Assembly: GCA_026225945.1 (NCBI GenBank) | Contig: JAMJFZ010001807.1 | Span: 62,001-126,000 of the forward strand | Reading direction: 5' to 3' | Source of the DNA: Cricetomys ansorgei | Lineage: Eukaryota > Chordata > Mammalia > Rodentia > Nesomyidae | Length of the DNA stretch: 64,000 nucleotides | Shown here: in pieces, positions 1-11,215 of the stretch | How positions within the stretch are numbered: the first letter of the stretch is position 1 | Layout: every line of letters starts with the position of its first letter | Made by a program: the position numbers and the translations under genes | The notes under the pieces: generated by a model | Databases searched by the model: none | What the model saw: only the letters and a program-made list of their open reading frames with translations | What the model was told of the DNA's origin: nothing

Positions 1-388
1 ATAAGCTGCTTTGCCTTTCTCCTGCACAGGTCTTGGTTTTAAAGGCAGTGGGTTAGAAGTGTTGTGGTCAGACTGGATCAAACAAAGCCCTGAAATTTTA
101 CAGACATAAACTAGATACTATTGAGGAGAGTAGGCTAAACCTCTAAAAGTAGTGTCTAGCCTCATACCTTTTCTTTAAACAGAGTCACTCTGTTTTCATA
201 TTCTTTATACATGCAAAGGCGGGGTAAGGCTTTACTGGAAAAAAAAAAGAACCTACTGCCTACCAATGAAGTTTGAAACCCTAGAAAATCCACAAGACCT
301 CAGAGCTGCAAGAGCTTATTATATAACCAATATATATGAGGAGCTGAGATTGTATGTATCTGTGGTTTTTATTATAGAAACCACTAGA

Positions 389-473
389 GCTGAGGCTCTA
401 GCTCAGCGGCGAGCCTTTACCTAGCGTGAGTACTGCTCTAGCTTCCATCCTCAGCTCTGAACACACAAAAAGG
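389..473 (+). mobile_element. ID SINE (tRNA-Ala derived), diverged
   Basis: The block carries the ID layout: a 'ctctagctcagcggcgagc' A-box region, a B-box-like stretch near 440, then a short A-rich tail. It is worn and unlikely to be active. Confidence 0.6.
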
Positions 474-795
474 TCTTGACTCCAGAGAACACAGATCCAC
501 ATACAAACTGCTAAACCCCTCGGGGCAGACAGCTTTGGGATCCGTGTGCAACAGCATACAGTGTGACAACAGAGCGAGGAGTGAAGTGTGGCGTGTCTGT
601 TATAACTCTCATAAAACAAGACAGTGTGTGAGTCCCCAGCTCTGCATGCCCTGATGGGCATGACTGAGACAGCACTGTCTCAGCCCCCTACCCTGCCTGG
701 GGCTTCATCAGTGGCTCTATTTTAAGAGCAGGAAACACAGTGACTATGCCTACCAACCTTCCTGGCTGTTAAAACGCAATTTTCTGTCCCTCCAG

Positions 796-1050
796 CTGTA
801 CAAGCGGCCACAGGGTGCCCAGGATCCTTACTCTCCTTGGCAGATCTCTGTCACAGCTCATCCTGTCTAAGGATGTAGGCTTCTTCCTTATGTACATTGA
901 CACCACCCACTCTGCTTCCCCACTGTGCAACCTAAACATGACAGGACACAAACCCTGTGCTGGTGATGGCGGAGGTCTAGAGGGGAGGGAATTGTGGGAC
1001 AGCTCTCTCTCTTCTACTCAATCTTGTAATAAATATAAATCTGCCCCGAA
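796..1050 (+). CDS. Possible terminal coding exon and 3' UTR of an unidentified plus-strand gene
   Basis: A good splice acceptor (branch-like 'gttaaaac', then 'ttttctgtccctccag') ends at 795. It is followed by 24 open codons starting LYKRPQGAQDPYSPW and a TAA stop at 868-870. A canonical AATAAA lies at 1028-1033, with a GT-rich stretch at about 1068-1090 that suits a downstream cleavage element. If real, this is the last exon of a gene entering from the left of the window, tail-to-tail with the minus-strand exons at 5-7 kb. I do not recognise the peptide and the coding part is short, so acceptor, stop and poly(A) signal could coincide by chance. Confidence 0.4.
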
Positions 1051-1242
1051 ACATGTCAGCCTTAAAGTTTATTTCTGTGTATGGGGGAGGGCAAACGATA
1101 ATGACATTTGTATATGAGGATGCCACAACACCACTTCTTTATCAGCTAACCTAAGCAGTTTTAACCCTAAAGGTAGGTATTACACCCGTACACACCACAT
1201 ACAGGCACATGCACATTCATGCACACATACGTACACACTCAC

Positions 1243-1310
1243 TGCTTGTAATCCTAGCACTTGAGAAGTAGAGGCAGGAGAATCAGGAGTTCAAGGTCAT
1301 TAAACAACAA
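1243..1310 (+). mobile_element. B1 fragment
   Basis: Recognisable B1 5' half ('gtaatcctagcacttgagaa', 'gaggcagga', 'gttcaaggtcat'), truncated and ending in an A/C-rich tail. Confidence 0.6.
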
Positions 1311-1493
1311 CAGCAGCAACAAACAAAACAATAACAACAACAAATAGCAACATCCAAATAGCTAGAAATGGTGGTTACACCTGCTTCTTCCACAAACCCT
1401 TCTTATTGGGAGATGCCTATAGTTCCTTTACTCCAGGGGTTGAGGTGGGAGAACTGTGAGTTTGAGGATGATTTAGGCTTAAGGTAGATTAAG

Positions 1494-1523
1494 ACTATAT
1501 ATATGTATGTATATGTATATATG

Positions 1524-1558
<35 letters not shown>
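1494..1558. repeat. (TA/TG)n plus (CA)n microsatellite
   Basis: Alternating TATATG stretch passing into about fifteen CA units. Confidence 0.9.
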
Positions 1559-1559
<1 letters not shown>

Positions 1560-1564
1560 CTTTT

Positions 1565-1713
1565 TATTGCTTGTTTTTTGAGAGAGCTTTTTTCTTCATA
1601 GGGCTCTCCTAAAACTTTCTTTGTAGACCAGGCTGGCCTCGAACTCACAGAGATCCCCCTGCCTCTGCCTCCCAAGGGCTGGGATTAAAGGTGTGTACCA
1701 CCATTGCTCAGCC
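1565..1713 (-). mobile_element. B1 SINE, reverse orientation
   Basis: Reads as reversed B1: T-rich tail, 'gtagaccaggctggcctcga', 'ctgcctctgcctcccaagg', 'gctgggattaaaggtgtg'. Confidence 0.85.
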
Positions 1714-1744
1714 CAGAAACACTTCCTGTGCACCTCAGCATCAG

Positions 1745-1897
1745 AGTACAGGTTTGTACTCTAAGCTTGTACTCAATTGGGAGGCCGAGGAAGGCAGAGG
1801 CAGGGGCATTATGAGTTTGAGGATAGCCTGCACTACATAGTAAACACCAGGCAAATCTAGGCTACACATTGATACTCTGTCTCAACCAACCAACCAA
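1745..1897 (+). mobile_element. Old B1-like SINE
   Basis: Diverged forward B1 ('tgggaggccgaggaaggcag', 'gatactctgtctcaacc') with a CCAA repeat tail. Confidence 0.65.
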
Positions 1898-2049
1898 CCA
1901 AGCAAGACAAAGCAACAGTACCAGCAGCCACTCATTGCTCTCTTTGGCCTACCAGGATTTCTCTGGGCTGTGTTTCATGGAAATCCTCCAGGATACCCTC
2001 AAAACAACTCTTGATGTACACCCTGTAGCTTCCTGTTGCTCAAGCGTGG

Positions 2050-2216
2050 TCCTTGTTGCTGTTTTGGTTGTGGCTGGGGGCCTAGGGTCTCATTATGTAG
2101 CCCGGACTGGACTAAATTTGTTAAGTAGACCAGGCTGGCTCTTAACTCATGGAGATCTACCTGCCTCTGACTCCCGAGCGCTGGGATTAGACACTGCACT
2201 ACCATGCTTAGCTTCT
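2050..2216 (-). mobile_element. B1-like SINE, reverse
   Basis: Reversed B1 with 'agtagaccaggctggctc', 'ctgcctctgactcccgag' and 'gctgggattaga'. Confidence 0.7.
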
Positions 2217-3373
2217 CAGATGTTCTAACCTGGAACCATTGATCCAACAATACTGTACAGGGACTGGGTCCAGCCCTCGGATGGTGCAGAGCACTTGGAG
2301 CCTCTGCCTCATTCATACCAAGCTTTCTATAGACAAGATAATTAACAGGATGCCTTGAAGTGCATGGCACCTGTTGTGTGCAGCAGTGGGTGCCCTAAAC
2401 TAAGTCTCTCTAACTAGCTTGGATGCTGCCTGTGTCAGTGCAACTATGTTTGGATCTGACTGCTTTGGCTCCTTTTGTCTGTGTGTTGCTTTGTCAGCCA
2501 AACCATGATGCCACATCAGTACCAGGGCACCCTGGGAAAATATGTCTGAGATGTGAAGACAGAAGTGACTGGGTAGATATTCAGGATCGAAGTAAGCAGA
2601 AAAAAGTCTACTACATATTTTTGTGGTGATTTTCTGGCCACAAGTAACATTTTCTGCCAGGCAGAGTTGAACACTCTAGGAGATAAATATCTACTTCTGC
2701 CAACCCACTTTACACTCTCCCTCATTAATTATGCAACTACAACACTTCACCTCCTGGGACAAATGAAGATGTATTCAGTGAGTCATTTTTGATTGAGTTT
2801 TAAAATTCACAGCTGTCACTCTTTATACCCAAAGAGAAAAAGCAATACCCGCTCAAACATCTCTCTGAGACATTTGAGACTGATGCTTGCCCTAGCTACA
2901 GGACCAGCCCCGAGGAGACGGAGGTACTCAGCAGATGCAAGGTGCTGCCACTCACTGGCCACAGACACTTAGGTAAGGAGGAAAGAGTCATCCCTCAGAT
3001 CCAGAGAGTAACCAGAGCATCTGCAGCCTGGAGCAGAGTGTGGGCGCATGGGGCTGTTAGCGGCGACACTCCCGAGTTAGAGGGTCACTGTTGGCTACAT
3101 AGTGAGTTTGAGGCCAGTCTAGGCTGTCTAAGACCCTCTCTAAGAAAGCCAAAGCAGACAGGCAATCCTGTCTGCACCAGAATACCTCATGCTTCCCCCT
3201 GAACCTGTTTTGAGTAGATGAAGACATAGAGAAGTGGCCTCTCAGGGAGCCCAAGGACAGGGTAGCTGCAGCAGCAGGGTAATGTTCCTTTGGCAGAAGG
3301 GCCTTAGAAGTCGCCCAGTAGCTGGGAACCTTGGATATTCCATATGTAGAGAAAGTAAACTATCTCACCCCAG

Positions 3374-3375
<2 letters not shown>
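2217..3375. other. No gene recognised
   Basis: Only short frames with no codon bias. Around 3085-3180 there is a degenerate B1-like piece ('ctacatagtgagtttgaggc'). Nothing else stands out. Confidence 0.5.

Positions 3376-3420
<45 letters not shown>
3376..3420. repeat. (TG)n microsatellite
   Basis: About 22 uninterrupted GT units. Confidence 0.97.
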
Positions 3421-3422
<2 letters not shown>

Positions 3423-3431
3423 GCATGTTAG

Positions 3432-3582
3432 AATTGTTTCTTGAGACAGGGTTTCTCTACTTAGTCCTCCCTGGCTAGCCTAGAACTCCGTCTGTAGACA
3501 AGGCTGGGCTTGAACTCAGAGATCCACTTGTCTCTGCATCCTGAGAGCTGGGATTAAAGGCATGCACCAACCATGCCCAGCG
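3432..3582 (-). mobile_element. B1 SINE, reverse
   Basis: Begins 'ttcttgagacagggtttctc' and ends 'gggattaaaggcatgcacca' then 'ccatgcccagc'; nearly full length. Confidence 0.9.
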
Positions 3583-3814
3583 TTAGAGTTGGTTATCAGA
3601 GAAACTGCGAGTCTCTGTAGATGGGAACGGGTCTGAAGGCTGCCCTTCTGTAAAAGGTGCTGGCATTATAAGGGAATACGCATTAGCCAGCCATTGGTTA
3701 GAAACAGGGTTTCCTATGACATATCTTCCTTTTGCCCAGGGAAGATATTTTCACAGGAAGGAAAGATTGGCGTCTGATACTTGCCCACACAATGGTTCTT
3801 GCTTTGGGGACTTT

Positions 3815-3976
3815 GTGTTTTTATTTTTTATTTTTGTCTTTTTGAGATGGGGTTTCTCTGCCCTTGCCGTCCTGGAACTCACTCTGTAGACCAGGCTGGG
3901 CCTTGAACTCAGATATTCACCTGCCTCTGCCTCCCGAGTGCTGGGATTAAATGCATGTGCCACCACCTCCCGGCAC
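3815..3976 (-). mobile_element. B1 SINE, reverse
   Basis: Full-length reversed B1 with a T-rich leader, 'tgtagaccaggctgggcctt', and 'cctcccgagtgctgggatta' near the end. Confidence 0.9.
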
Positions 3977-5055
3977 ATCTTTGAGAACTTTGTGTAACCT
4001 GAAAATCCTTGTTTTGGGACTCCTCCCTGAGCCTGCAGCCACTTCCTGCCCCCTATTACTGGAAACCTCTATGCCTTTGTTAATTCTATATACAGTTCAG
4101 CTAACCAGCATCCCCTTGAGCCTTGTGCTCTGCAGAATCTGTGTTTGGGGAGGTAATAAGATTTTTTTTCTGTTAATCTGTTTATAAATCATTTTATAGA
4201 TTAAGACAGTCAAGCCTTTACAGTGAACAGAATAAATCTAAAACTTGCCGCCACTTTCAGGAGTTTTGAGGCAGTAGAGGACTTCCTTGTTCCTGGAGCC
4301 TTGAGAAACCAGGGCTCCAGTTTACTGTGGACATCTAGACAAGACTGCCACCTTCAGGCTGCACTGCGGAAGTGTGCTTCAACATAAATTCTTTTCCAGC
4401 AGAATATGCTCGGCAGGCTGTGCTTGACCATTCACATGCTCTCTGATTCCTTCGTGTTCTGCTAGACTTTTAACTATTCCTGTTCAAATATTAATGTTGT
4501 TGCACTAGGGATAGATCAATTCACTACATTTTTAACTATACTATATTCAAAGACCAACGTTAAAATACTAAAAATAGACAGATTGTTTGATTAACTATTA
4601 GACACAGGCTCTTCACTGTTCTAGTTATGCAGATCAAATTGGCCTTGAACTAACGGCCATCTTCCTGCTACAGCCTCCTTCTGCGAGGATTGAATTTAGG
4701 TTGACGAGCTTGGAGGCACACCAGTCCTGGTTTGTTTTAGAGGCAGAGGCTCACTATTTAGCTCAGGAGGCCGGCTGTCCTCAAGCCTGCCAACCTTAGC
4801 CTCTCTGCTCTAGGGAAGGTACACAGTGAATGACTGTCCTTGTCACCCTAAACTGCCAGTTATGAAAAGTCCCCACTTGCCACCAATTCCTGGAAGGGCC
4901 ATCTTGCCTGAGAGGAAAGTGCCATTTTTCACTTCAAAGCAGTTATAAATGGAGATGAATTCCAGGGAGGACCACTTTGGAGAAGTCTTCTCTTAGTTCT
5001 GATTTTGGCTTACTTAGCTTAAATGGGATGGTCATTAGAAGAAATTCTAAAGTCC
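3977..5055. other. Unassigned sequence, possible 3' UTR of the minus-strand exons
   Basis: No convincing coding frame. Two weak reversed SINE-like pieces are visible (about 4630-4720 and 4740-4810). If the stop at 5056-5058 is real, the minus-strand transcript's 3' UTR would run into this stretch. I see no minus-strand AATAAA close to that stop. Confidence 0.4.
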
Positions 5056-5234
5056 TCAGTGTGAAAAAAGCCCTAAGATGACAGTGAGCAGTCGCTCCGC
5101 ATCCCTCCCTTGTTCATCCTTCTGAGTGAAGAGGGGCAGGGACAGGTCAGGAGCCCCCCAGAGGGGCGAAGGCCTGAAGGCCCGGACCACAGCAACGATT
5201 TCTGTAGTGTCCTCCAGGGGCGTCCACCAGTGAA
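5056..5234 (-). CDS. Candidate last coding exon of an unidentified HEAT/ARM-like gene
   Basis: On the minus strand a clean acceptor ('gggttcttgcag') is followed by 58 open codons beginning HWWTPLEDTTEIVAVVRAF and ending LLTVILGLFSH, then TGA at 5058-5056. The incoming phase needs one base from the previous exon, exactly what the exon at 5814-5980 supplies (it ends with a single G before its GTAGGT donor), giving a valine at the junction. That agreement is the main support. The composition (charged, amphipathic, Pro-rich middle) looks coding. I do not recognise the protein. Confidence 0.45.
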
Positions 5235-5295
5235 CTGCAAGAACCCTGGACCCTGCTCTGCAGTTCAGGAAACTACACTAAAATAAGGAGAAAAT

Positions 5296-5480
5296 GGGCT
5301 GGGGAGATAGCTCGACAGTTAAGAGCTCTGGCTGCTGGAATTCAGGTCTAGCCCCCACACTGGCTGGCTTATAAGGGCCTGTAACTCCAACTTCTGGGGA
5401 TCCAACATTCTCTTCTGGCTTTCGTAGGTTCTCTCTCTCTCTCTCTCTGTCTCAGACACAGACACACACACATTTCTTAC
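5296..5480 (+). mobile_element. B2-type SINE with CT/CA tail
   Basis: Starts 'gggctggggagatagctc', continues 'cagttaagagctctggctgc', and ends in a CT then CA run. Confidence 0.85.
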
Positions 5481-5496
5481 AAAATTGAGCAACTGT

Positions 5497-5634
5497 CCAG
5501 GCAGTGGTGGCACACACCTTTAATCCCAGCACTCAGGAGGCAGAGGCAAGAGGATCTCTGTGAGTTCGAGGCCAGCCTGGTCTACAGAGTGAGTTCCAGG
5601 ACAGCTAAAACAGAGAAACCCTGTCTTGAAAAAC
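5497..5634 (+). mobile_element. B1 SINE
   Basis: Near full-length forward B1 ('cacctttaatcccagcac', 'gttcgaggccagcctggtct', 'gagaaaccctgtcttg'). Confidence 0.93.
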
Positions 5635-5635
5635 C

Positions 5636-5674
<39 letters not shown>
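5635..5674. repeat. (TAAA)n tail repeat
   Basis: About ten AAAT units forming the tail of the preceding B1. Confidence 0.95.
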
Positions 5675-5813
5675 AGGCAGGAAGATGAGCAACTGGAGGA
5701 GTAAAAGGAAAGAAGCCTATCGCACTTGTTCAGAACGTCCTACACATAAGGCCTCCGGGACCTTGGAGAGCCTGCCTCTCCCTGCCACCTTTGGGGACCT
5801 GGAGGCCACCTAC

Positions 5814-5980
5814 CTTCGGACTGGACTTCCAGGTGCATTGTGCCCAGGACCTTCAGCACACAGTCCACATTGCTTGTTATTAATCTGTTTGTGAAATCCA
5901 GTCTGACATCTTCATCTTGGGCCTTTCTCTGGAGCTTCATCATTTGATTTTCCATGACCCAGCGGGCCTCTTTGGCAGTT
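5814..5980 (-). CDS. Candidate internal exon of an unidentified HEAT/ARM-like gene
   Basis: The minus strand gives an open frame reading AKEARWVMENQMMKLQRKAQ, then DEDVRLDFTNRLITSNVDCV and LKVLGTMHLEVQSE, followed by a strong donor (GAAG|GTAGGT). Charged and hydrophobic residues alternate as in helical repeats. The downstream phase fits the exon at 5056-5234. The upstream side is less clear: the acceptor 'actgcccag' has a poor pyrimidine tract and abuts a MER5A-like element. Its phase does not match the end of the exon at 6777-6973, so an exon is missing between them, a different acceptor is used, or the gene is damaged. Confidence 0.45.
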
Positions 5981-5983
5981 CTG

Positions 5984-6110
5984 GGCAGTGGTTCTTAAAC
6001 TGAGCTAAGAATCAGAGCCCCTTGGGAATTTAAAAGGCCAAAGCTTTACTGAAGGCCACCACTGGGTCTGTGGAGTTTACTGAGTCCAGATCTAAGTCCT
6101 CCCACACCAA
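5984..6110 (+). mobile_element. MER5A-like hAT-Charlie miniature element
   Basis: Begins with the typical 'cagtggttcttaaactgagc', then 'aatcagagccccttgggaat' and an 'actgggtctgtggagttt' block, matching the general MER5A layout. Old and diverged. Confidence 0.55.
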
Positions 6111-6563
6111 CCTGATTTTTCTCTTTGTCCCTTCTCTTTCTCTTTGTCCCTATTGGCAGAGCCTAAAGCTAGGTGGCACCTTTGATGTCTGTTCTTGGCT
6201 CTGCCCTTCTGTCTCAAATGTCTACCCACCTTGGTCACCTCTGCACCCACTCCCCCTGCCACCGTCCATCCCTTTTGTTGTCTGCCTCCCTCCAGCCCAT
6301 CCTCTGGAGTACCCTGTGAGAGTTTTGACCACTCATGTCAAAACCACGTTCCCCTCCTTACTAAGTGTGATGCCACCATGCCCCAAATCTGACTTCACTC
6401 ACATTCTAGGGCAGAAGCCAAGCGGCTGAGAGCTTTTCCAATCAGTGGTGAGCTGGCCTCTTCACTTACAGACTGCCTACAGAAGCGCCTTCCTTCTTTC
6501 CCTGTCAAATGGAGGTCTTTAATCTTTCCTACAGTTCCCTCATCATCCCTGTTGCTTGTCTCA

Positions 6564-7010
<447 letters not shown>

Positions 7011-7354
7011 TTAGGAAAACAACCCTCACTCGAGATTGCATAACTTGTATTGCTTTAGGAGTTTTTCAACCAATCTTGTTTTACAAAAGCAAAATTGAGG
7101 CTCGGTTTTCATGTTGCTTTACTGTCCTGTTTATTTCCAGCTCAGTGGCAGAGTAGTTTCTGCGGCACAGGCAAGTGTGTGTGTGTGGCTTATAGGGAAA
7201 ATTTCTTGCCCAATATTTGTGAGGCCATGAGTTTGCTACCCAGCAACATAACAATATCAGATAGTTACATCTGTACATTTTGTGGGTTCATTTTAAATCT
7301 CAAAACACAGTTTTGTTTTCTGTACTGGGCATGGAAGCCTTCCTCACCAGACTC

Positions 7355-7622
7355 TAACCTTTTTTTTTTTTTTAAGACAGTCTTACTGTGTATTCCTGAC
7401 TTTATTGAACACACAGAGATTTGCTTGTTTGTACCATGCCCAGCTGACTGTGATCTTTTTTAAGGACAGGCCCTTTTTTTTTTTTTTTTTTGAAACAGGG
7501 CCTCAAGTTGCCTAGGTTGTCTTCAAACTTATCATGTAGCTGAGGATGAACTTGAAATTTTCACCTCCGCCTTCACCTCCCATTTGCTGGGACTGCAGAT
7601 GTGCGCCACCACACCTGGTTTT
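7355..7622 (-). mobile_element. Two B1-like SINE pieces, reverse
   Basis: A first truncated reversed B1 (T run at 7362, 'aagacagtcttactgtgta') is followed by a second, older one (T run at 7475, 'gaaacagggcctcaagttgc', 'tgctgggactgcagatgtgc'). Confidence 0.65.
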
Positions 7623-7699
7623 AGAGACCATATACTTCATCTTTTTCTCATAACATCTTTACGTATATCCAGCACAGTAGGCATTCAATAATTTTTAAG

Positions 7700-7918
7700 T
7701 GATTATTCTTTTTAAAGTTTGGCTTATATGTATGTGTGTTTTGTCTGCATGTATGTCTGTGTACCACTTTCGAGTCCGGTGCCTGCAGAGGCCAGAAGAG
7801 GCTATCAGATACTCTGGAACTGGAGTTCCAGACACTTGTGAGCCATCGTGTGGGTGCTGGGAATAGAACCTGCTCCTTTGAAAGTGCAGTCAGTGTTGTT
7901 AACCATCTCTCCAGCCCG
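7700..7918 (-). mobile_element. B3/B2 SINE, reverse
   Basis: Reversed B3/B2: 'tttgtctgcatgtatgtctg', 'gaggccagaagaggc', 'gtgtgggtgctgggaataga', 'aaccatctctccagccc'. Confidence 0.88.
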
Positions 7919-7924
7919 AGCTGT

Positions 7925-8075
7925 ATTTACTTATTTTTAGTGTTTTGAGACAGGGTCTTTCTAGGTATACTGACTGTCCTGGACCTCCACTGTAGACCAG
8001 GCTGACTTCAAACTCACAGAAACCATCCTGCCTCTGTCTCCTCAGTGTTGGGATTAAAGTCATGTACCAGCACCC
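7925..8075 (-). mobile_element. B1 SINE, reverse
   Basis: 'gttttgagacagggtctttc' through 'gtgttgggattaaagtcatg'. Confidence 0.85.
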
Positions 8076-8077
8076 TA

Positions 8078-8300
8078 GGAGAGATTTATTTTTAAAATTC
8101 TATGTGTATGGGTGTTTTCCTATATGCATATATGTACATCATGTGCACACCCAGTGTCCACCGAGACAAGAAGAGACTGCTAGATCCCCTGGAATTGGAG
8201 TTATGGTTGTGAGCCACCATGTGGGTGCTGGGAATAGAATCTGGATCATGAACAAGAGCACTAAACGCTTTTAACTGCTGAGCCATCTCTTCAGCCTGTT
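8078..8300 (-). mobile_element. B3/B2 SINE, reverse
   Basis: 'gagccaccatgtgggtgctg', 'ctgagccatctcttcagcct'. With the two preceding elements it forms a B3-B1-B3 head-to-tail cluster. Confidence 0.85.
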
Positions 8301-8435
8301 GGCATTCAATAATTTGATCTCAGTTTTGTTACTAGCATTATTTGTAATGATTTCACACAGGATTTTAGGCAATAGCTAATAAAAATTTGTTTAATACATG
8401 TGTGAAAAAGGATATGTTTAAAATGGAAGGCTGAA

Positions 8436-8480
8436 GGCCCATGGTGGTGCACACTTTTAATCCCAGCACTTGTGAAATGC
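8436..8480 (+). mobile_element. B1 5' fragment
   Basis: 'ggtggtgcacacttttaatc' then 'ccagcacttgtg', truncated after about 45 bases. Confidence 0.6.
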
Positions 8481-8894
8481 AGCTGCTTTTTTTTTTTGTC
8501 TCCCTGCTACCCTCTCCACGTGGTGACTATGTGTGGGGCCAATGGTAGTGCCATTCTTTCTTCAATCTTTGGGGTATGTGCTGAAATTGGAGTGGAAGCC
8601 AGGTATCCGGAGTCCTCTTCTGAGCTGGGAGAGGAAAGGCAGGGGTGGCACAAACTTCCCTCATTGCACGTCACCAACATGGGCAGTCTCTTGTTAGCGT
8701 CATATGCTCTTGGACAGGGCCCACAGACCTAGCCTAGTGCTGCCCTCTTTGGGGACTACGGAATAGCACACTTCGGAGCCTGATTCACCTGGTCTGAGAC
8801 TGTGCAATGGATTTGTGGAACAGAGCTTAGTATTCAAGGCTTTTACCGTGCCACATCTTCCGCTACCCACCTCTGCTACCCACCTCCACATTAT

Positions 8895-9035
8895 TCTTCT
8901 TTTGAGAGGAAGAGGAGTTGAGGCAAAGTAGCTGTCATGTGACCCAGGCTGGCTTAGAACTTCGAGATCCCTCCACCTTCACTTTCTGGCATGGTGGGAT
9001 TACAGGCTTGCATGCACCTCCCACTCCCGATTACT
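8895..9035 (-). mobile_element. Old B1-like SINE, reverse
   Basis: Weak reversed B1: 'cccaggctggcttagaactt', 'tgggattacaggcttgcatg'. Confidence 0.5.
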
Positions 9036-9949
9036 TGAGGAGAGGACACTAGGGTACTGAGGGAGCTCCCTATGACAGTTCCAAAATACCCATTGCCCCA
9101 GGCAGCAGCCAAGAGGCCAGAAAGTGAAAAATGAGAACTCAATACTCTTAGGTGCTAGAGACTGGCTATTGGGCAGTTAATATTGAAGCCATTTGGAGCC
9201 CTATGCAAGCTCAGTGTGGAATCTTAATCTCTCTGACATTGTCCAAGGATCACAGATCCTTGTGAGCTTTGTGGGCTTTTCACTCTGAGCTATCCATTCA
9301 GATCAGAGTTTACTGAACATATGCTGAGCGGCAGGCACCGCAGCCAGTAAGAATGATCAAGGCTGCAGTTAGCCCTCCTTTGATTTACATGATTCTACTT
9401 TGTAAAAACAGATATAAACAAAGTAATTACATGTTGTGAAAACAGCAAAGAAGGAAGTAAACAAAAGAGCACCCAAGAGCCTGCTTTACAAAGAGTAATC
9501 TGAAAAGCCAACACAAATATACACCTAATTCTGCCACCTAGCTGAGTTTTATCTTCCAAATAATCTCTATGTTACCCATTCAGCTCCATCTGGTCTGGTT
9601 CATCATCTCTCTTGTTGAGGTCCCAGGCTCCATCTCATCCTGCTTGGATATGGTGTCAGACAGCTCACCCAATCTTCATCAGACTCGCAAGGACCTAATT
9701 CAAGTTTGCCCTTCATGGCCACAAAAAAGAGGTCCTAGACAGCCTAAGACCAAGAGAAATATTAGTAGTTGTAATGAGAGAGTGGGGGATGGGGTGGGTA
9801 GGAAGGTCTTAGGTGTCACGCTCAGCAATTATCCTAGAAAAGAAGATGGTGGGGCCAGAAAAGACAAGACTTCAGGTCAAATGGACCCGAAGCATTGGTG
9901 GAGCTTCAAAAGACATATTCAAAGTCTGGGCTGGAGATTGAGACAAGAA

Positions 9950-10400
9950 GATCAAGAGTTCAAGGCTGCCCTAGTTACAGTCAATTGTCATCCTGACACA
10001 GCCCAGTCATCTGAGGCAATCTCACTGGGGAATCGCACAGGTCAGACTAATCTTGGCTGTGAAATTGAGGAGCTGTCTTGATTGTTGATTGGTATGGGAG
10101 GGCTGAAATGAACTCTTTCCTGAGTTCAGTCCCCAGCACCCATGTCTGGTGACTCACAATTGCTTGTAACTTGAGCTCCAGGGAATCCGACACCTCTGGC
10201 CTCCTTGGTTGGAACACACACTCACATCTGTTCACGTGTAATGAAAATAAACATTTAAAGAAAGAATGAAAGCCACCAGAGAGCAAATGAGGGAACAAGC
10301 CAATAAGCAGCATTCCTCCATGGTTTCTTCTTCAGTTCCTGCTTCTGCTTCTGCTCTGGCTTCCCTCCATGATTGACTGTGACTTATAAAATGAGATTAA
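9950..10400 (+). repeat. Dispersed rodent repeat split by a B2 SINE
   Basis: The 5' piece ('caattgtcatcctgacacag', 'tcttgattgttgattggtat') and the 3' piece ('gaacaagccaataagcagca', 'ttcctccatgg', 'ataaaatgagattaaccctt') belong to one common rodent interspersed family. A B2-type SINE at about 10095-10262 separates them. I do not assign a Repbase name with certainty. Confidence 0.55.
10095..10262 (+). mobile_element. B2 SINE, 5'-truncated, nested
   Basis: 'gagttcagtccccagcaccc', 'tgacttgtaacttgagctcc'-like middle and 'gaaaataaacatttaaag' tail; inserted in the older repeat around it. Confidence 0.65.
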
Positions 10401-10431
10401 CCCTTTCTTCCCCAATGTCACTATCTATCAA

Positions 10432-10580
10432 TCAGAGACAGGATCTCTCTGTATAGTTCTGGCTGTGCTGGAACTTGCTATGTACACCAGGCTGGCCTCA
10501 AACTCACAGAGATCCTTCTACCTCTGCTACCTGAGGTAAAGGGTTGCTGGGGTTAAAGGCATACACCACCACACCTGGTT
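10432..10580 (-). mobile_element. B1 SINE, reverse
   Basis: 'agagacaggatctctctgta', 'accaggctggcctcaaactc', 'gttaaaggcatacaccacca'. Confidence 0.8.
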
Positions 10581-11101
10581 TCAATCCCCTTTGAAAGAGA
10601 AAATTGTATATGAATATCTGGTGAAAAAATGGAAAGAAACACACTCGTCACCAGAGCCATACCACCACCATATTCTATACAGGATTCTAAATCTCTGATG
10701 AAGGTGCCTACTCTTAGAACCATTATTCTTGAACACTACTCCCATACCCTTCAAAAGAACCACACAAACCAAATACTTGATGTCATAGTACACCAAAAGA
10801 GGAAACTCAGCTTGAGTTGGCATATGCCTGCTGTGCCAGCACTATGAAGACAAAGAAGGACAGCCAGGAGCTCAAGATCAAAAAGGAATAAATTTAGTAC
10901 TAGCTTTGTCAAAAAGTTATTCATGTAACTTTGCCATGGATGACACTCTTTTGCAAAATTAAAGATGATCTGTAAACGCTCTAAAGTCCATCTTATGAAA
11001 CAGGCCTTCAGATTCTGAGAGTGACTGCTGAAATGACAAGTAGGAGGACTTGATCTGAGCACACCACCATACGTAGCTCAGCCATCGGCACTCGCCTTCA
11101 C

Positions 11102-11215
11102 TGAGCAGCTCTGTGGTCCTGAGGTCTTGAGGCATGTGCTCTTCAGGGGCATGAACCTCCGCGTCCTCCTTCACCAGCTCATCCTTGGACCCGTAGCCTT
11201 GGTCAGACTGACCAC
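11102..11215 (-). pseudogene. DENND4C-like exon, start of disordered region
   Basis: The acceptor 'tcttttaaacag' leads into GGQSDQGYGSKDELVKEDAE and then VHAPEEHMPQDLRTTELLS. The SDQGYGSKDEL block is a strong DENND4 signature. Phase 1 continues correctly from the exon at 16006-16152. The 3' end is uncertain: similarity fades after ELLSE and only a weak donor (TCA|GTGAAG) is seen, while the frame stays open to about 10962. This is the last exon I can recognise. Confidence 0.75.

Noticed and set aside
389..473. tRNA gene
   Set aside because: A-box and B-box resemble tRNA, but the element is an ID SINE without a cloverleaf or terminator; the same applies to the other ID copies.
9569..10081. 170-codon plus-strand open frame
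   Set aside because: It overlaps dispersed repeat sequence at its 3' end, has no recognisable domain and shows no splice or codon evidence.
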